Shown piece after piece: positions 1 through 10,980 of a stretch of 64,000 nucleotides of DNA. A program made the position numbers and the translations under genes. The DNA comes from Ypsolopha sequella (taxonomy: Eukaryota > Arthropoda > Insecta > Lepidoptera > Ypsolophidae): NCBI GenBank assembly GCA_934047225.1, contig OW203983.1:40358310-40422309 (forward strand). The letters are read 5' to 3'. Positions within the stretch are counted from its first letter, which is position 1. Each line of letters starts with the position of its first letter. The notes beneath the pieces are model-generated. The model was not told where the DNA came from. It saw only the letters and a program-made list of their open reading frames with translations, and searched no databases.

Positions 1-702
1 CCTGCCAATGCAACATTATCATTCACACAACCCAGCAATGCCAGGTTTCTGTCTAAGGCAGCCTTTAGAGATAGATACAAGTGGTTAGTTAATGGTACCG
101 ATTCGGTGAAGCATGTCTTAACTTATTTGACAGGACGAAACTTAATTTAAGCATTCTGTCCTTGTCTTTTCGATAAAGAAAGAAAAAGACAGGACGCTTA
201 AAATAAGGTTAGTCCTGTCAAATAAGTTAAGACATGTTATGCCAAATCGATACCATTGTGAGGTTAGTCAGTTCACCTATCTCTCCAGGCGATAGTGCAT
301 GTTTGTTGTTATAACCATGTAAAGGGAACGAAGTAATGAAATAACATGATCTTACCCTCTTGCACTTTATCTCAATGAAGTTCTTCCCAAAGAGTCCTTT
401 GTCTACTACCATTGTTGCTGCCAGCTTCTCACATTTTTGCTGCTCAAGTAAAGATATTGTGCACCAACTTAATACGTCTTGTCCCTCAACTTTTGGGTCA
501 CCCGCTATACTGTTAGCTAGGGTCTCAAAGTAGTCACTTTTCACACCAACTGGGAATAAAATATTAATTATTTTTGAAGTACATACATATAGTCTTCGGC
601 GATTAAAAACGTGTATAACCCATTATATATACATTTATTTGGAAACTGTTCCAACTTACCGATGAGTAATCCAAAAAACGTTAATGAATTTTGAAAATAC
701 AT
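1..702 (-). CDS. Transferrin-like secreted protein, first three exons (3' part outside window)
   Basis: Three exons on the minus strand join with consistent phase. Exon 1 (702-660) starts at ATG and encodes MYFQNSLTFFGLLI, a hydrophobic signal peptide, and ends at donor GTAAGT. Exon 2 (549-356) follows an acceptor TTCCCAG; joined codons read VGVKSDYFETL, then the transferrin hallmark WCTISLLEQQKC (W-C-x2-S-x2-E-x2-K-C) and IEIKCKR, ending at GTAAGA. Exon 3 (62-1) follows AAAG and reads AALDRNLALLGCVNDNVAL, running off the window. The coding length of exons 1 and 2 is 237 nt, so exon 3 enters in phase 0. Transferrins are secreted or membrane-anchored iron-binding proteins; only the first cysteines of lobe 1 are visible, so iron-binding residues cannot be judged. 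It points away from LYAR, with 1.4 kb between start codons. Family call rests on the W-C-S-E-KC pattern; the paralogue is not determined. Exon 3 is the least certain. Confidence 0.6.
92..256. mobile_element. Foldback MITE, family A copy 1
   Basis: A 165-bp element with imperfect inverted ends (ATGGTACCGATTCGG on the left; its complement CCAAATCGATACCAT on the right) and long inner arms built on TTAACTTATTTGACAGGAC. It sits in the second intron of the transferrin-like gene. Related copies are at 7309-7431, 12992-13156 and 14707-14858. No coding capacity. Confidence 0.75.
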
Positions 703-2109
703 TTTGTTCAGTCAACAGTTTCACAGATATTGATTTGTGTAGTACTTATGTGGTTGATGTAAGTGTATTTTAACACATTTTTAACGACAAAATTGGTATA
801 ATTAGCTTTTTAAAATTACAAACAAACCACACCCGTAACTTTTTCTAATCTATATACGGCTTTTTTTATAATAAGTTTTACGGCCCTGGAAACTAGTCCT
901 TTTGAGCAAATATACGGCTTTTGGTACTCAGTGTTGCCAGATGAATTCTGGTTCAAGTCGCCAAAAAATGCCCAATATTTTTATTGAACACTAGCTTAAA
1001 ATCGCCCAGTTATGGGTCAGATAGCCTAAGTAACTATTTTTATTATTTACTTACATACAAAAGTTAACATTTTTCTTCTTTTAGGATAAAACTTTTTGGG
1101 TTAGAAATAAATTAAACAACGTTATATGAATAAATGAAACAATTTCGGGGAAATTCCCTGGTTATTTCTCGATTTGCTAAATGAACTCAAAGATAAAGTT
1201 GATTATAGATCACAAAATCATACCTTTTATGTACTTTAAGAATATCTATGATTTACAAATGGTTTGAGTATTTCGTTTGTACCATAGACTTAGACTTAAA
1301 TTTCTAAGTCTATGGTTTGTATGAACTAGGACGGCCTCTTTAAGGCTTAGATTTAAAATTTATATTTTGCACTACCTAATATTAATACCTACCTATTGTA
1401 CTTTCAGTACAAATGAACTGGTTTCCATGGTTTCCACTATAAACTTTTCATAGAAAACCAGTGCAAAAGAGAGCCGAAATGTTATGTTAAAAGTTAGGTA
1501 TGGCGCATGGCGAGTCACAGAACGTAAATATTATTTTTTTATGACAATCCAGAAAAAAATATAGTTGGAAACATTAATTTTGTAGTGGAAAGACTGGAAA
1601 GTATTACTTTTGAAGAGCGTATGTAGTATTTATTTATAACCGTATTTTTTTGTAGTGCTTTACACTGTTTATTCTGAGGTTTTATTGTAAATGGTGATAT
1701 ATTATCTATGAGCCTACAACATACACCAACGAGATGGCATGTTAGGTGGTCGTCGTCTGACATTAAAACTGAACGTAGCTGTGTGCTATAATCGAACATG
1801 TGGTTTTGATGGTTTTGACATTTTGTTTTGGGTTTGAATCCGGCGTGTTTTGGACGAGAAAATTTCAATTTTGATATTAGGTATTTATTAGAAGAGACAA
1901 ATTAATTTTATTTAGCATGAATACCTTTTTTTTTTAAACCTTAGTAACAAATCTACATATTTCTTTCCTATTTACACATTGCTGGAATGCTAAAAGTCTC
2001 AAGGGGTTTTGTTGTTTTTTTTTCTAGATATCACTCGAGATTTACATCCGACCGTTCGTGCATCCGACATCATCTCTATTCTGAAATAGAAGAAGTATAC
2101 ATCGCAGCA
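703..2109. other. Divergent intergenic region between transferrin-like gene and LYAR
   Basis: AT-rich spacer of 1.4 kb between two divergent start codons, so it should contain both promoters. I see no clear TATA box that decides a start. It contains one short inverted repeat (1281-1316) and no open frame resembling a known protein. The LYAR 5' UTR probably includes the sequence just before 2110. Confidence 0.5.
1281..1316. repeat. Short inverted repeat (TIR-only foldback)
   Basis: Arms ACCATAGACTTAGA and TCTAAGTCTATGGT separated by a few bases. The same CATAGACTTAG end sequence recurs at 7430-7481, suggesting minimal relics of one element family. Confidence 0.6.
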
Positions 2110-5100
2110 ATGGTCGTGTTTACTTGTGGTCATTGCGGGGAATCTGTGAACAAGCCAAAAGTTGAGAAACACTACATGACTAAATGTAGGAACCGCAGCC
2201 CGAACCTGTCGTGCATGGACTGCTTCAAAGATTTCTTGTAAGTATAAAAAATCTGGCCAAGTTCGAGTCGCACTCGCGCTAAAAGCTTTCCTTACCACCT
2301 GCATGGAACCATATAAGTAAACATAATAGTAAATTCATGAAAGCAACAAAAAACAAGCCACTAAAAATAATAATTGTTAAACTGAAAATTTCAACTGGCT
2401 ACCTATTAAGGCTGAAGCTCTAGACCCCTGTGACAGACAGACAGCGGAGGTTTAGTAATAGAGTCTCGTTTGACACCCTTCTGGTACCCTAGACAAATGG
2501 AAGGACATTTTTGTTACTACCTGCATAGCTAGCATGGATGAAAATTGTAGAGAAGTTTTGTCTCGACGAAGCATTTGACCTATTCTAAATTCGTAGCGGG
2601 GGCTATGAGTCCTGCACTGATTCTCCGCAATTGTGAATGTTGTGCACTTCCCCCCGGTCAGTCAGCCCAGCCAGGACAGCTCCTTAAAGTAGAGCCAAAC
2701 AGCTTCAGCATGCTGACACAAAAACTGGTCCAGTGAGGGGAAGGTGGAGCTTGTCGCGATACCTGCTTTTCGTCTTATATCTTCGGTTGCAGAACAGTGG
2801 AGTAGCACATGTTCCACTGTCTCATCCTCTAGAAGGCATCCTCTGCATGGATGGCTATCGGTGCCACTTGTGGTGAAGAGGTGCTTGTTAAGGTTACAGT
2901 GTCCGGTTATGACACCCACCATGTCCCGTAGGTCAGACCGTTTTAGTTTTAATAGTTGTCTTGTTATCTTACCGTTTGACTGCGGTATCATTAATCTTGA
3001 CAGCCGGCAGTCGTTTCGTTCAGCCCACGTTTTGTTGTGTGCAGTCAGAGTGTATTTTCGTAGTTCTCCCCTGATTGTTTCCGCCGATGGTCGACACAAG
3101 TTCATGCCTCGTGTCGTTGTTCCCATGTGAGATGCTGGTTTAGCCAGAGAGTCTGCTTGTTCGTTACCTTTATTTCCATTGTGTGCTCTGGTCCAGTATA
3201 TCTTGACCTTGCACATGGTTGATAGGTTTTGTAATTCCGCATGACAGTCTGCGATGATTTTGGATCTACTTACTGGTTTGCTAAGCGCTGCTTAAGTGGC
3301 CGCACTGTCTGTAGTTATTGTGACCTCCTGTATATCACAGGGCCTGCTTGTGCAAATTGCAGTCGCCGCCCTGGCCGCAAGGAGTATACCTGCCATCTCT
3401 GTTTGGAACACAGTTGTTGTGCCCTCCAGTGGAACTGCCCTACTGAGCCCCAGTTCGGGAGACACGTAGCTGCATCCGGCTCTGCCATCTTTTCTTTTGG
3501 AGCCGTCAGTATAAAAAGTCACTATCTTTTGATTAGAGCTTGGTTCACCTTGTGAGTGTATCTCGTATCTTCTGTCCATTAAATAGGATTTCGGTATTCT
3601 GTCAGTCCCAGTGTCTGCCTCCGGAACCACCTCTAATGCTTGTTCTAGAATTCGACAGTGATTGGTTTTTATTGTTACCTTTCCATTGCCCTGTGGACTT
3701 CAATCGAAGGGCTGCGACCATCGCCTCCTGCTTTATATGCAAGTGTGGCGGTGTGTGCCCTAGTAGGATGTCTAGTGCTGCAGAGGGTGTTGATCTCATG
3801 CATCCACTTATTAGTGTGCATGCCAGTCTGGAGTTGCTGTAGTTTGTTCTCGGTCGTTACTAATTCCGTTCTTGGCCACCACACCAAGGCACCATACGTT
3901 AGTACCGGTCTTACCACTACTGTGTAGAGCCATTTGCAGAGTCTGGGTGTGAGTAGTGTGCACGTAGCCTTCCGTGTTCCACTTGCTTTGCCCATAGTAG
4001 TTTGTCATCCAGCCAGATGCCAAGGTATTTTACCTCCTTGCTTAGAGTTAGCCTGGTACCAAACAATGTAGCGAGTTTTTAGTAGACCTACCTTTATCTT
4101 TTTAGTGAAAAAGATAAGCTCAGGTTTCTGTGGATTTATGGATAGTTTATGCTTATGACACCAGGCTTCAACTTTCTAGGTCATCTGCATAGCCTACCGT
4201 GCAAAAACCATCCTTGTTTAGCTCTATAAGGAGGTCGTTGATTACCGCTACCCACAGCAATGGTGACAACACTCCACCTTGAGGGCATCCCCTTGTTACC
4301 TGACACCTTGTTCGCTCTGTTGTTTCTATGTATGCAGCGCGCTTGCTCAGCATGTTGGTGACCCATTTAATTACTAGCTTGTGCACACTGTGCTTTTCTA
4401 GCCCGTGTACTATGCTAGGAAACATGGTTTTGTCAAAAGCACCCTCGATGTCAATGAGGCAGGACTGCTTCGCTTCTATAGAAGTCTCTACTTTGTGTAC
4501 TACCTGATGTAATGCAGTTTCTGTAGATTTGCCTGGAAGATAGGCATGCTGGTTTTGATGAGGTGGCAGCTCCTTCAGTGGTCCTTCTCTTACGTATCTG
4601 TCACAGAGTCTTTCGAGAGTTTTGAGTAAAAACGGTGAAAGGCTGATCAGTCTATACGCTTTAGGTTGTGTGTAGTCATCCTTACCTGGCTTTGGGAGAA
4701 AGATAACTTTGACTTCCCTCCAGGCGGTTGGGGTACATTTCCATGCCAAGCAGCTCCTGAAGATTGCAACAAGGTGCTTCATGATGTGTTCCAGAGACCA
4801 TTGAAGTAGAGCCGGAAATATACCGTCTCCCCCTGGTGATTTGTAAGGGAGGAATGTACTTACCGCCCATTTGATCTTTTCCTCCGTGACTATAGACTCT
4901 GCAAGCTCCCAGTTCTCTTCCGAGGGGCTAAGAGACGGCGAGTCCGTCCATTCAGATTTATTATTTACCGGACAACCCGGGAAGTGGGTCTCCAGTAGCA
5001 GAGCGTGTTGTTCATGCTCATTGACTGTATAGTTACCATCAGGTTTCTTCAGTGTCCCTAGTTTTGTGTGGTTGTCATTCGCTAAGATTTTTCTCAGCCG

Positions 5101-8100
5101 TGATGTTTCACTCTGTGATTGAATGTTATTACAGAAGTTGCGCCAGCTTTCACTTTTCCTGAAACGCACCTCTTTGTTAAACGCCAGGCGTACTTCTTTG
5201 TAATCATCCCAGTCTTGGTCAAGCTTGGTGTTCATTGCCCTATTCAAATGGTGTCGCATTACCTTCCTTAACTTATTAAGTTTCTTGCTCCACCATCCAT
5301 TTTTTTTCTTATCAAACTTACCTTTCTCTATGATGAGAGGGCATGACGACTCGTAGCTTCCAATAATATACTTTGTGATAGCATTGACTCGTGTTTCCAT
5401 CTCCTCCCTACTGAGTCTGCTTGACTCTACGGGTTCAGGTAGTGTCTTTATGCCTTTTTCTACAAGTGTGGAGAATTTTGTTTTATTTGTTTTCCTCGGG
5501 ATCCTATATTTCCGTGGTTCTTGTTTTCCTACTTCTAGTACATACCTTATCCGTCTGTTATCAGATCCAGACGTCTCTTTACTCGCAACATGCCATCCGC
5601 TGATAGATTCTGTTATGAGATTTGTTGATAACGTTATGTCTATTATAGTTTGACTTCATCTAGTTACAAAGGTTGGTTCTGAGCCTTTGTTTAAAAAATT
5701 CAGTTCATGAGATAGAGCAAAGTCAAGAAACTCCTTACCTCTTGCATTTGTGTCCGGGCACCCCCAGATTGGTCAGTGGGCGTTTGCGTCGCAGCCTATG
5801 ATGAGCTGTATTTTGTGTTGCGTACAGTGTTTCACCAGTTTTTCCATTTCGGGTCTTGGTATTTCCAATTCCCCATCTAGGTACGCGGATGCCACGTATA
5901 GTTCTTCAAGGTTACAACCTAGGCCCGTCTGTAGTTTGATTACTGTTAGGTCATCAGAGCACAAATAGGTTACTAGAGATGCTTTATACAGTGCTGGAAC
6001 ATAAATAAAAGTTCTAGTTTTGAGTTGTGTCAGTGAAGTAAAGACATTTGACCTATGTAAATGCAGGAAAGCTACATCACGAGACCATCACCTCGTCAAA
6101 CTACTTGTCCTGAGTAGTCATACATGGATGTAGAACTAGGCGGATTTTTTTTTCTCAGTAGTCATACATGTAGAACTAAGTGTATGACTAGATGGAATAA
6201 GGGTGCGTTTCTATTGGTCAAACGCTTAGTTGAGAGATACAATTACTGTGTTAGTTTCACCTATGCTAGCCATGCTGCTTAGGGGATGGTACGAGAGAGG
6301 GGCGGTGCTTCGCCTTGTACAATGGAGATTACATTGGACTTTGTACCTATCTTATGTCCTTCATTATAGGCTAATGTAAAGATGTGTTATTGATTATGAA
6401 TGACATAAGTTAATTAATTTGATTTTGACAGTCATTCAAAAGGTTGGATTATTTTCGAAAAAGCAATGATTGAATGAAAATAAAAATTTTGGCCTTTATA
6501 CTCGAATCAAATTTGATGTTAAAATAAAACAGACAAGTACCTTGTATGATCATATGTCATGCTAGTGATAGAAAAGATCAATGTAAATGAGAAAGAAGTA
6601 AAAACAACCATCGTCTTGTTCACTCCACTTTATTCATAAAGTCTTCACTATTCTCGTTTGTTTCTGGGTTTATCAGTGTGCTCCTGTCCTGTAAAAAGTC
6701 TTAGCTGTGAGCGTGTTTTCGAATTGTATTTGAACGCTTTCGGAAGTACTCATAATCGAAAACTACTTGATTGATGACTCGCCATCAACAAAAATTAAAC
6801 ATTATGTCAAGCAGAAAAAGCTTAATTTTGCGTGGCATCCTGAATGAATGTTTTTTTTCGATTATGGGTATCAGTAGTCAACTTGAGAGCGGTTTTACAG
6901 CCGGATTGTGAAAAACCTGCCTTTTTATAATTAATCGAAACAGAACACTTAAATTTAAAATTCACTCAATAGTTATTCAACAAAACCTTATTATTGTATT
7001 GTGTATGTTGCCATCGCAAAGTTTCCATTGGTTCCTGTAAATTAGAATTTCAAAAATTTTGTATATAAAAGAATACCCAATCCGCCTGCAAAACCGCTCT
7101 TAATTCGTAGTTGATTATTGATATGAGTAGTTTCAAACCATTTTATCAAAATTAGTGATAATCATGCATCTTTAGGCTAATGTATAGTTACATAAGTGTA
7201 TAGCTTGATATGATCTCCACTATACCACCCCTCCATTGCGATATCCTATGGTTTATAATATGACGCCTGACTCTCACTGGACTCTTTTACACCTGGCTGG
7301 TTAGATAATGTTAATTCGGTGTAACACAACTTAACTTAGTTGACAGGACTAACCTTATTTTCCATACAGAAAGAAAGAAAGGATGCTTAAATTAAGTTTA
7401 GTCCTGTCAAATAAGTTAAATCATATTCATAGACTTAGGATACATCCTACATACATACATACATACATCCTAAGTCTATGGTCGTATTATACCAAATGAA
7501 TTTTGATATATTACACCAGATGACCAAGAGTGTGTTTGTACTCAATGTGCTGCTTAATACAGTTTCAAAAGGTCCTATCATTACAGCATTTCTCAGGGGT
7601 AATAATATTTTTCGTATATTTTGTGGGTCATTCATGAGTATTACATTGAGCATATAATTAGTTATACGAGTATATGAACACTACACTATATTGAGAGGAT
7701 AGAAAAACTGCACAATACTATTGTGAAACCCTAAATAATTTTACCCTGCTTTCAACAAAAAATGTGATGTTAAGATCCTTAAACTTAGTTTTTAATCAAT
7801 TTCAGTGGCAAAGCTTATGAAGAACACACAAAATGTATAACAGAAGAGCAACGCTACTCTGCTAAAGGTTTTGTGGCAAAGGAAAAGAAGGGAGAGCAAA
7901 AGCAAAGTGCATGGGTGGAGCTAGTCCAGAGCGTTTTGGATGAAGAGAAAAATGCTCCAGCCAATGTCTTGAGAATACTCAATACCGTCAGCAAGCATAA
8001 TAACACTCCACGAAAGAAGCCAAAATTCATCAACTTTGTAAAAAATGTCTGTGGTCATAAAACTAATCCCAAGGATATGGATTCTGCCTGGGATATGATT

Positions 8101-8901
8101 TCTGTTAAACTTGCTGCATTATCTGCCAACAATAAGAATCAACATGACTCCAAGGTCCAAAAATCAGTTGAGAATGAAAAAATTACTGAAAATGTTGCTG
8201 AGAATGATGAATTGTCTATTAGTGATACAAAATTAAATGGTGTAATGGAAATCGGTGAAAACCAAAATGAAGTAGTTGAGAAGAAAACTAAAAAACAACG
8301 CAAAGAAGAGAAAAAACAGAAGAAGTATGAGGCAGAACTAGAAAGTGCTGCTTCAGCTCCAGTAGAAGATGAAAAAGAACAAGAACAAAAGCCAAAAAAA
8401 GGCAAAAAGAAGAATAAAAGCGATGCTTCTACCAACGGCGAAGTTAGCGGTGAAGCTGATGATACTAACAATAAAAAACGTAAGCGTCAGGACACTGTCA
8501 ACTCAACTGCATCCAATGAAGCTAATGAAAACGGTGTTGCCGACCTCCAAATACAGAATTTGCAACTAAATGGGCAAAAAACCGAAAAAACCAAAAAGAA
8601 AAAAGCAAAAGTAGAACAGGTTGCGGATGAAAGTATTTGCTTGCATGACCAGAATGTTGCTAATGGTGAAACACAAGAGATAAGACCAGAAGATTTTAAC
8701 TGGCATGCTGTGATTATATCTCTTTTAGAAAAGAAAGATAATGAGATGCAATTCAAGAGGTTGCAAAAGAAAGTTCTTGGGGAATATTCCGAAGTAACAG
8801 GAATGGATGTAGATGATAGAATTGCTGATAAGTTTATCAAGAGGTTGAGGAGTGCTCCCAATGTTAAGGTTGATGGCAACAGGGTACTTCTTGTGCAATA
8901 A
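2110..8901 (+). CDS. LYAR: LYAR, cell growth-regulating nucleolar protein (two exons)
   Basis: Exon 1 is 2110-2237 and exon 2 is 7806-8901; donor TT|GTAAGT and acceptor TTTCAG|TGG rebuild one Phe codon, giving 407 residues. The N terminus MVVFTCGHCGESV carries the LYAR-type C2HC zinc fingers (Cys6, Cys9, then His and Cys; second cluster SCMDC, then H and C in EEHTKCITEEQRY across the junction). Residues about 70-125 include the conserved PRKKPKFINFVKN block. The middle is a long Lys/Glu-rich low-complexity segment with nuclear/nucleolar-type basic runs (about 185-310). The C terminus (FNWHAVIISLLEKK to NRVLLVQ, about 340-407) matches the LYAR C-terminal winged-helix-like domain. Known LYAR proteins act in the nucleolus in pre-rRNA processing and growth control. 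Length is close to vertebrate LYAR. The intron is 5.6 kb and filled with antisense LINE and MITE sequence. Stop TAA at 8899 overlaps AATAAATAA, a possible poly(A) signal. Confidence 0.93.
2249..2495. repeat. Degenerate lepidopteran interspersed repeat (GGTTCCGTACC family)
   Basis: Begins with CTGGCCAAGTTCGAGTCGCA and ends with the CAGACAGACAG and TGGTACCCTAG region, an eroded copy of the repeat best preserved at 57478-57785. Lies just inside the LYAR intron. Confidence 0.5.
2662..3630 (-). pseudogene. RNase H domain of the LINE (frameshifted)
   Basis: Two frames, 3630-3292 and 3216-2662. The first has YTDGS, FQTEMAGIL and TDSAA, supplying Asp, Glu and Asp of the RNase H active site. The second opens with WTRAHNGNKGNEQAD, matching the usual W-x-x-H-x-G-x-x-GNE-x-AD block with the final Asp. 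A break between 3216 and 3292 puts the parts in different frames. The tail carries CRGCLLEDETVEHVLLHC, the C-x2-C-type zinc-knuckle/HC motif common at LINE ORF2 C termini. It would degrade the RNA strand of the cDNA hybrid; here it is not translatable as one chain. Confidence 0.8.
3675..5400 (-). pseudogene. Reverse transcriptase core and thumb of the LINE
   Basis: A single frame from 5400 to 4168 (410 codons) holds the RT fingers and palm: YRLISLSPFLLKTLERL, then CLIDIEGAFD (motif A Asp), TRGCPQGGVLSPLLW (motif B) and VGYADDL (motif C). A stop follows immediately after GYADDLES. The thumb resumes in another frame at 3995-3675 with LYTVVVRPVLTYGALVWWP, typical of LINE RTs. The palm is unbroken while the thumb has shifted frame, so this copy is dead but not ancient. 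The frame opened further upstream joins the endonuclease. Confidence 0.85.
5400..5990 (-). pseudogene. Endonuclease domain of the LINE (partial)
   Basis: The minus-strand frame from 5964 reads VASAYLDGELE and IIGCDANAH, a stop, then PIWGCPDTNARGKEFLDF and, after another stop, GWHVASKETSGSDNRRIRY. These match the APE-like endonuclease: the GDFNAHH-type block, the WG of the substrate pocket and the terminal SDH motif, here changed to SDN. It lacks the N-terminal third. Stops near 5771 and 5652 and the lost His show inactivity. Confidence 0.75.
5991..6885. other. LYAR intron sequence without a recognised gene
   Basis: AT-rich intron DNA. A near-direct duplication of AGTAGTCATACATG occurs at about 6113 and 6161. 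No protein-like frame. Confidence 0.4.
6886..7103. mobile_element. MITE, family B copy 1
   Basis: Ends AGAGCGGTTTTACAGCCGGA and the inverted ...TGCAAAACCGCTCTTAA, with a shared interior (ATTAATCGAAACAGAACACT, then GTATGTTGCCATCGCAAAG). Copies are at 32238-32430, 34885-34965 (partial, inverted) and 51097-51321. Confidence 0.75.
7309..7431. mobile_element. Foldback MITE, family A copy 2
   Basis: Shares TTCGGTGTAACACAACTTAA, TGACAGGACTAACCTTATTT and the inverted AGTCCTGTCAAATAAGTTAA with 12992-13156. The loop is deleted and the right end runs into the next inverted repeat. Confidence 0.7.
7430..7481. repeat. Inverted repeat around a (CATA)n tract
   Basis: Arms CATAGACTTAGGAT and ATCCTAAGTCTATG flank five CATA-type units. 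The same arm sequence occurs at 1281-1316. Confidence 0.65.
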
Positions 8902-8947
8902 ATAATTCCTGTCTGTCTAAAACTTCTACCTTAAAAAAAAATTGTAA

Positions 8948-9081
8948 CAATTAATTGAAAAACTACCCTGAAAGTTGACATCCACATGATTTATTTATGA
9001 TATAAAGTCATAAACAATTAATTGAAAAACTACCCTGAAAGTTAACATCCACATGATTTATTTATAATATAAAATCATAAT
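8948..9081 (+). repeat. 67-bp tandem duplication downstream of LYAR
   Basis: Two 67-bp units start CAATTAATTGAAAAACTACC at 8948 and 9015 and differ at only a few positions (GTTGACATCC against GTTAACATCC). It lies in or just beyond the LYAR 3' UTR and both units contain ATTTATTTAT AU-rich sequence. Confidence 0.85.
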
Positions 9082-9948
9082 AATAAATTGTCGTATGTGA
9101 TTCACGAATCTTACGTATCTGCTTATTGCTTGATATCAAAAGGCATTTTGGGAAAAGATAAACATGTTAATTTGGGCTTATAATAACTTTTATAGATGTA
9201 AGTTTTTACATAACTCTGATGTTTTGTCAGTCATTATTTTTAGGAGATGTGAAATATACCTACCTACTACTTTAAAACTCAGTGTTATAATTTATGAATA
9301 AATTTTACCCATTTCAATTGGAATTTGTTTATCAATTGTCAGATAAACTGACAGATGAAAACTTTTTACCTGAACACAATCCACCAACCTTTAGTTCTAG
9401 TAATACAAGTACGCTGGAGCGTTTATAGAAACCCTTCCAGTATTTAGAACCCCAGTACTTCTGAGCTGCGGTAGGGCTTACTGGCATTAATTCACAGAAA
9501 GTTACCATAAACTATGAGTTGCGAATGATCTGGATTCGGGTATTGTTTCCGGTGTAGTATTCAAGACAATTAAAACGCTTCCTCTACTCAGATCCCTAGA
9601 AAGCACCCGTGATTATTCATCTCTACCCGTTTTCGGTTCGGGCATTATTTTATTAACACCCCTGATAGCCTATATATTGAACAGGGTTACCACGGTGATA
9701 ATAAAAAAAACCGCATCCAAATCCGATCAGTGGTTTCGTAGATGTGCGTGAACAAAGAAACACACAGAAAAGAATTCTAAAAATCTTTGATTTGTATTCT
9801 AAGACTCTTCTTTTGCCATCCCCTTTAATTTTTTTTACCTATTTTCAATGTACAGACACAACGGGTTCTACTCTTTTATTATAGGTATATGTATTGATTA
9901 TTTTTAGTGGATAAATAATAAATATTGACTTTTTTGTCTTTTTAAATT
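9082..9948. other. Non-coding stretch after LYAR
   Basis: No protein-like frame, RNA gene or clear repeat found here. Confidence 0.4.
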
Positions 9949-10085
9949 ATTAAAACTAGATAAAACACATTGAAATAAAGTTATATTTCGGGCTATTCGG
10001 GCTGATGTGACTGATGCTGAGCCCGAATAGCCCGAAATATATCTCACACATTTTTTATTTAAATGTGTTTTATCTAGTTTTAACT
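9949..10085. mobile_element. Foldback MITE
   Basis: Outer arms TAAAACTAGATAAAACACAT and its complement, inner arms ATATTTCGGGCTATTCGGGC and its complement, around a loop of about 16 bases. A single copy was noticed. Confidence 0.7.
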
Positions 10086-10514
10086 AAAAATTTCAAAAGT
10101 TTAGATGAGCCCTGGCACCTGGCATTGTTTTTGAATTTGTGCGTTACGAGTAACATAATGCCGACGCGCGCACTATGAGTGCTCAATCTGTCTACCTACG
10201 GTCAGCTAACTGATCAGACTGCTAAAGTTGTTAAAATGATTAACTTTAAGTGCACTTAAGGCGTCCAACTATCACTGTGTTCAGATGAGCAGTGATTCCA
10301 AACGTGTGAGCGTCACCCATTTAAAGGTGGAAACATTTTGGTGCTGTCATACTACGGTAAGGGCTTATCTTTACTTCTGAAATTTTTGGTTTTAACAATT
10401 TATTTTTAGTGGACGAGAGATCGTAATTATGTATCTACTCGTAAAGTAATCTTATTACCATTATAATTATCATTGCGGTATAGAAACGCAGAAGAAAAGT
10501 AAATCTGGATATGA

Positions 10515-10575
10515 GGAGCTCTGAAACGGGATTCGAACCCTGGACCTTTTGCTTACCGGAGTTATCCAGTACTCG
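10515..10575 (-). other. tRNA-like (B-box) sequence next to a foldback
   Basis: The minus strand reads GTCCAGGGTTCGAATCCCGT, a good T-arm/B-box, preceded by ACTCCGGTAAGCAAAAGG resembling an anticodon arm. No full cloverleaf or acceptor pairing is apparent, so this is a tRNA-derived repeat rather than a working tRNA. Confidence 0.4.
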
Positions 10576-10577
10576 TA

Positions 10578-10727
10578 GCACAGTGTTTAATGGCGCGCGA
10601 CGCAACTTAGTTAAATCACAAGTGCGAGGAGCGTGACACGATGTTTTTGCGATTAAACAGAATGTCACGCTCCTCGCACCTGTGATTCAATTAAGTCGCG
10701 ACGCGCGCGATTAAACACTGTGTTACG
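10578..10727. mobile_element. GC-rich foldback MITE
   Basis: Long arms: AGCACAGTGTTTAATGGCGC on the left and GCGCGATTAAACACTGTGTT on the right; inner arms GTGCGAGGAGCGTGACA and TGTCACGCTCCTCGCAC. The loop is about 24 bases. Confidence 0.75.
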
Positions 10728-10980
10728 GGGCGTGGTCTAAACACAACTCGCGAATTTACCCATGTGCTTTCCCACACTGTATTGATATTATGTATTGTAT
10801 AGGTACTCACTTTACAGTGAGCCACGTGGTGCCTAGGGGACGCTCGTGTATTCAAAGCTAGTCAAAGACTATTATTCCCTATTCCCTACTATCACCTGTT
10901 ACAGCATCAGGTAGGTGAAGAATACACATTACTCTTATCAAAACTGACAGAAATTTCCAACATTTTAAAAGGAGATATAA

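Larger units (their letters stand above)
2570..5990 (-). mobile_element. LOA/Bilbo-like non-LTR retrotransposon, decayed, antisense in LYAR intron
   Basis: On the minus strand, from 5990 down to about 2570, are in order: an apurinic-type endonuclease, an RT with GCPQGGVLSPLLW and GYADDL, a thumb region, an RNase H domain and a short 3' UTR. ORF1 is missing, so the copy is 5'-truncated. Frameshifts and stops separate the domains. The order EN-RT-RNH plus the DIEGAFD and GCPQGG motifs fits the LOA group (Bilbo, Lian); R1 and Jockey elements usually lack RNase H. The I clade also has RNase H and is the main alternative. Confidence 0.8.

Noticed and set aside
1539..1868. Minus-strand 109-codon frame as another exon of the transferrin-like gene
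   Set aside because: No signal peptide, no splice sites that fit, and a better first exon at 702-660 joins in phase.
2744..3130. Plus-strand open frame opposite the RNase H region
   Set aside because: Shadow of the LINE coding sequence on the other strand.
8139..8879. Minus-strand frames opposite LYAR exon 2
   Set aside because: Low-complexity Ser/Phe-rich shadows of the Lys/Glu-rich LYAR coding strand.
10515..10575. Functional tRNA gene
   Set aside because: Only the T-arm/B-box is convincing; acceptor and D-arm pairing is absent.
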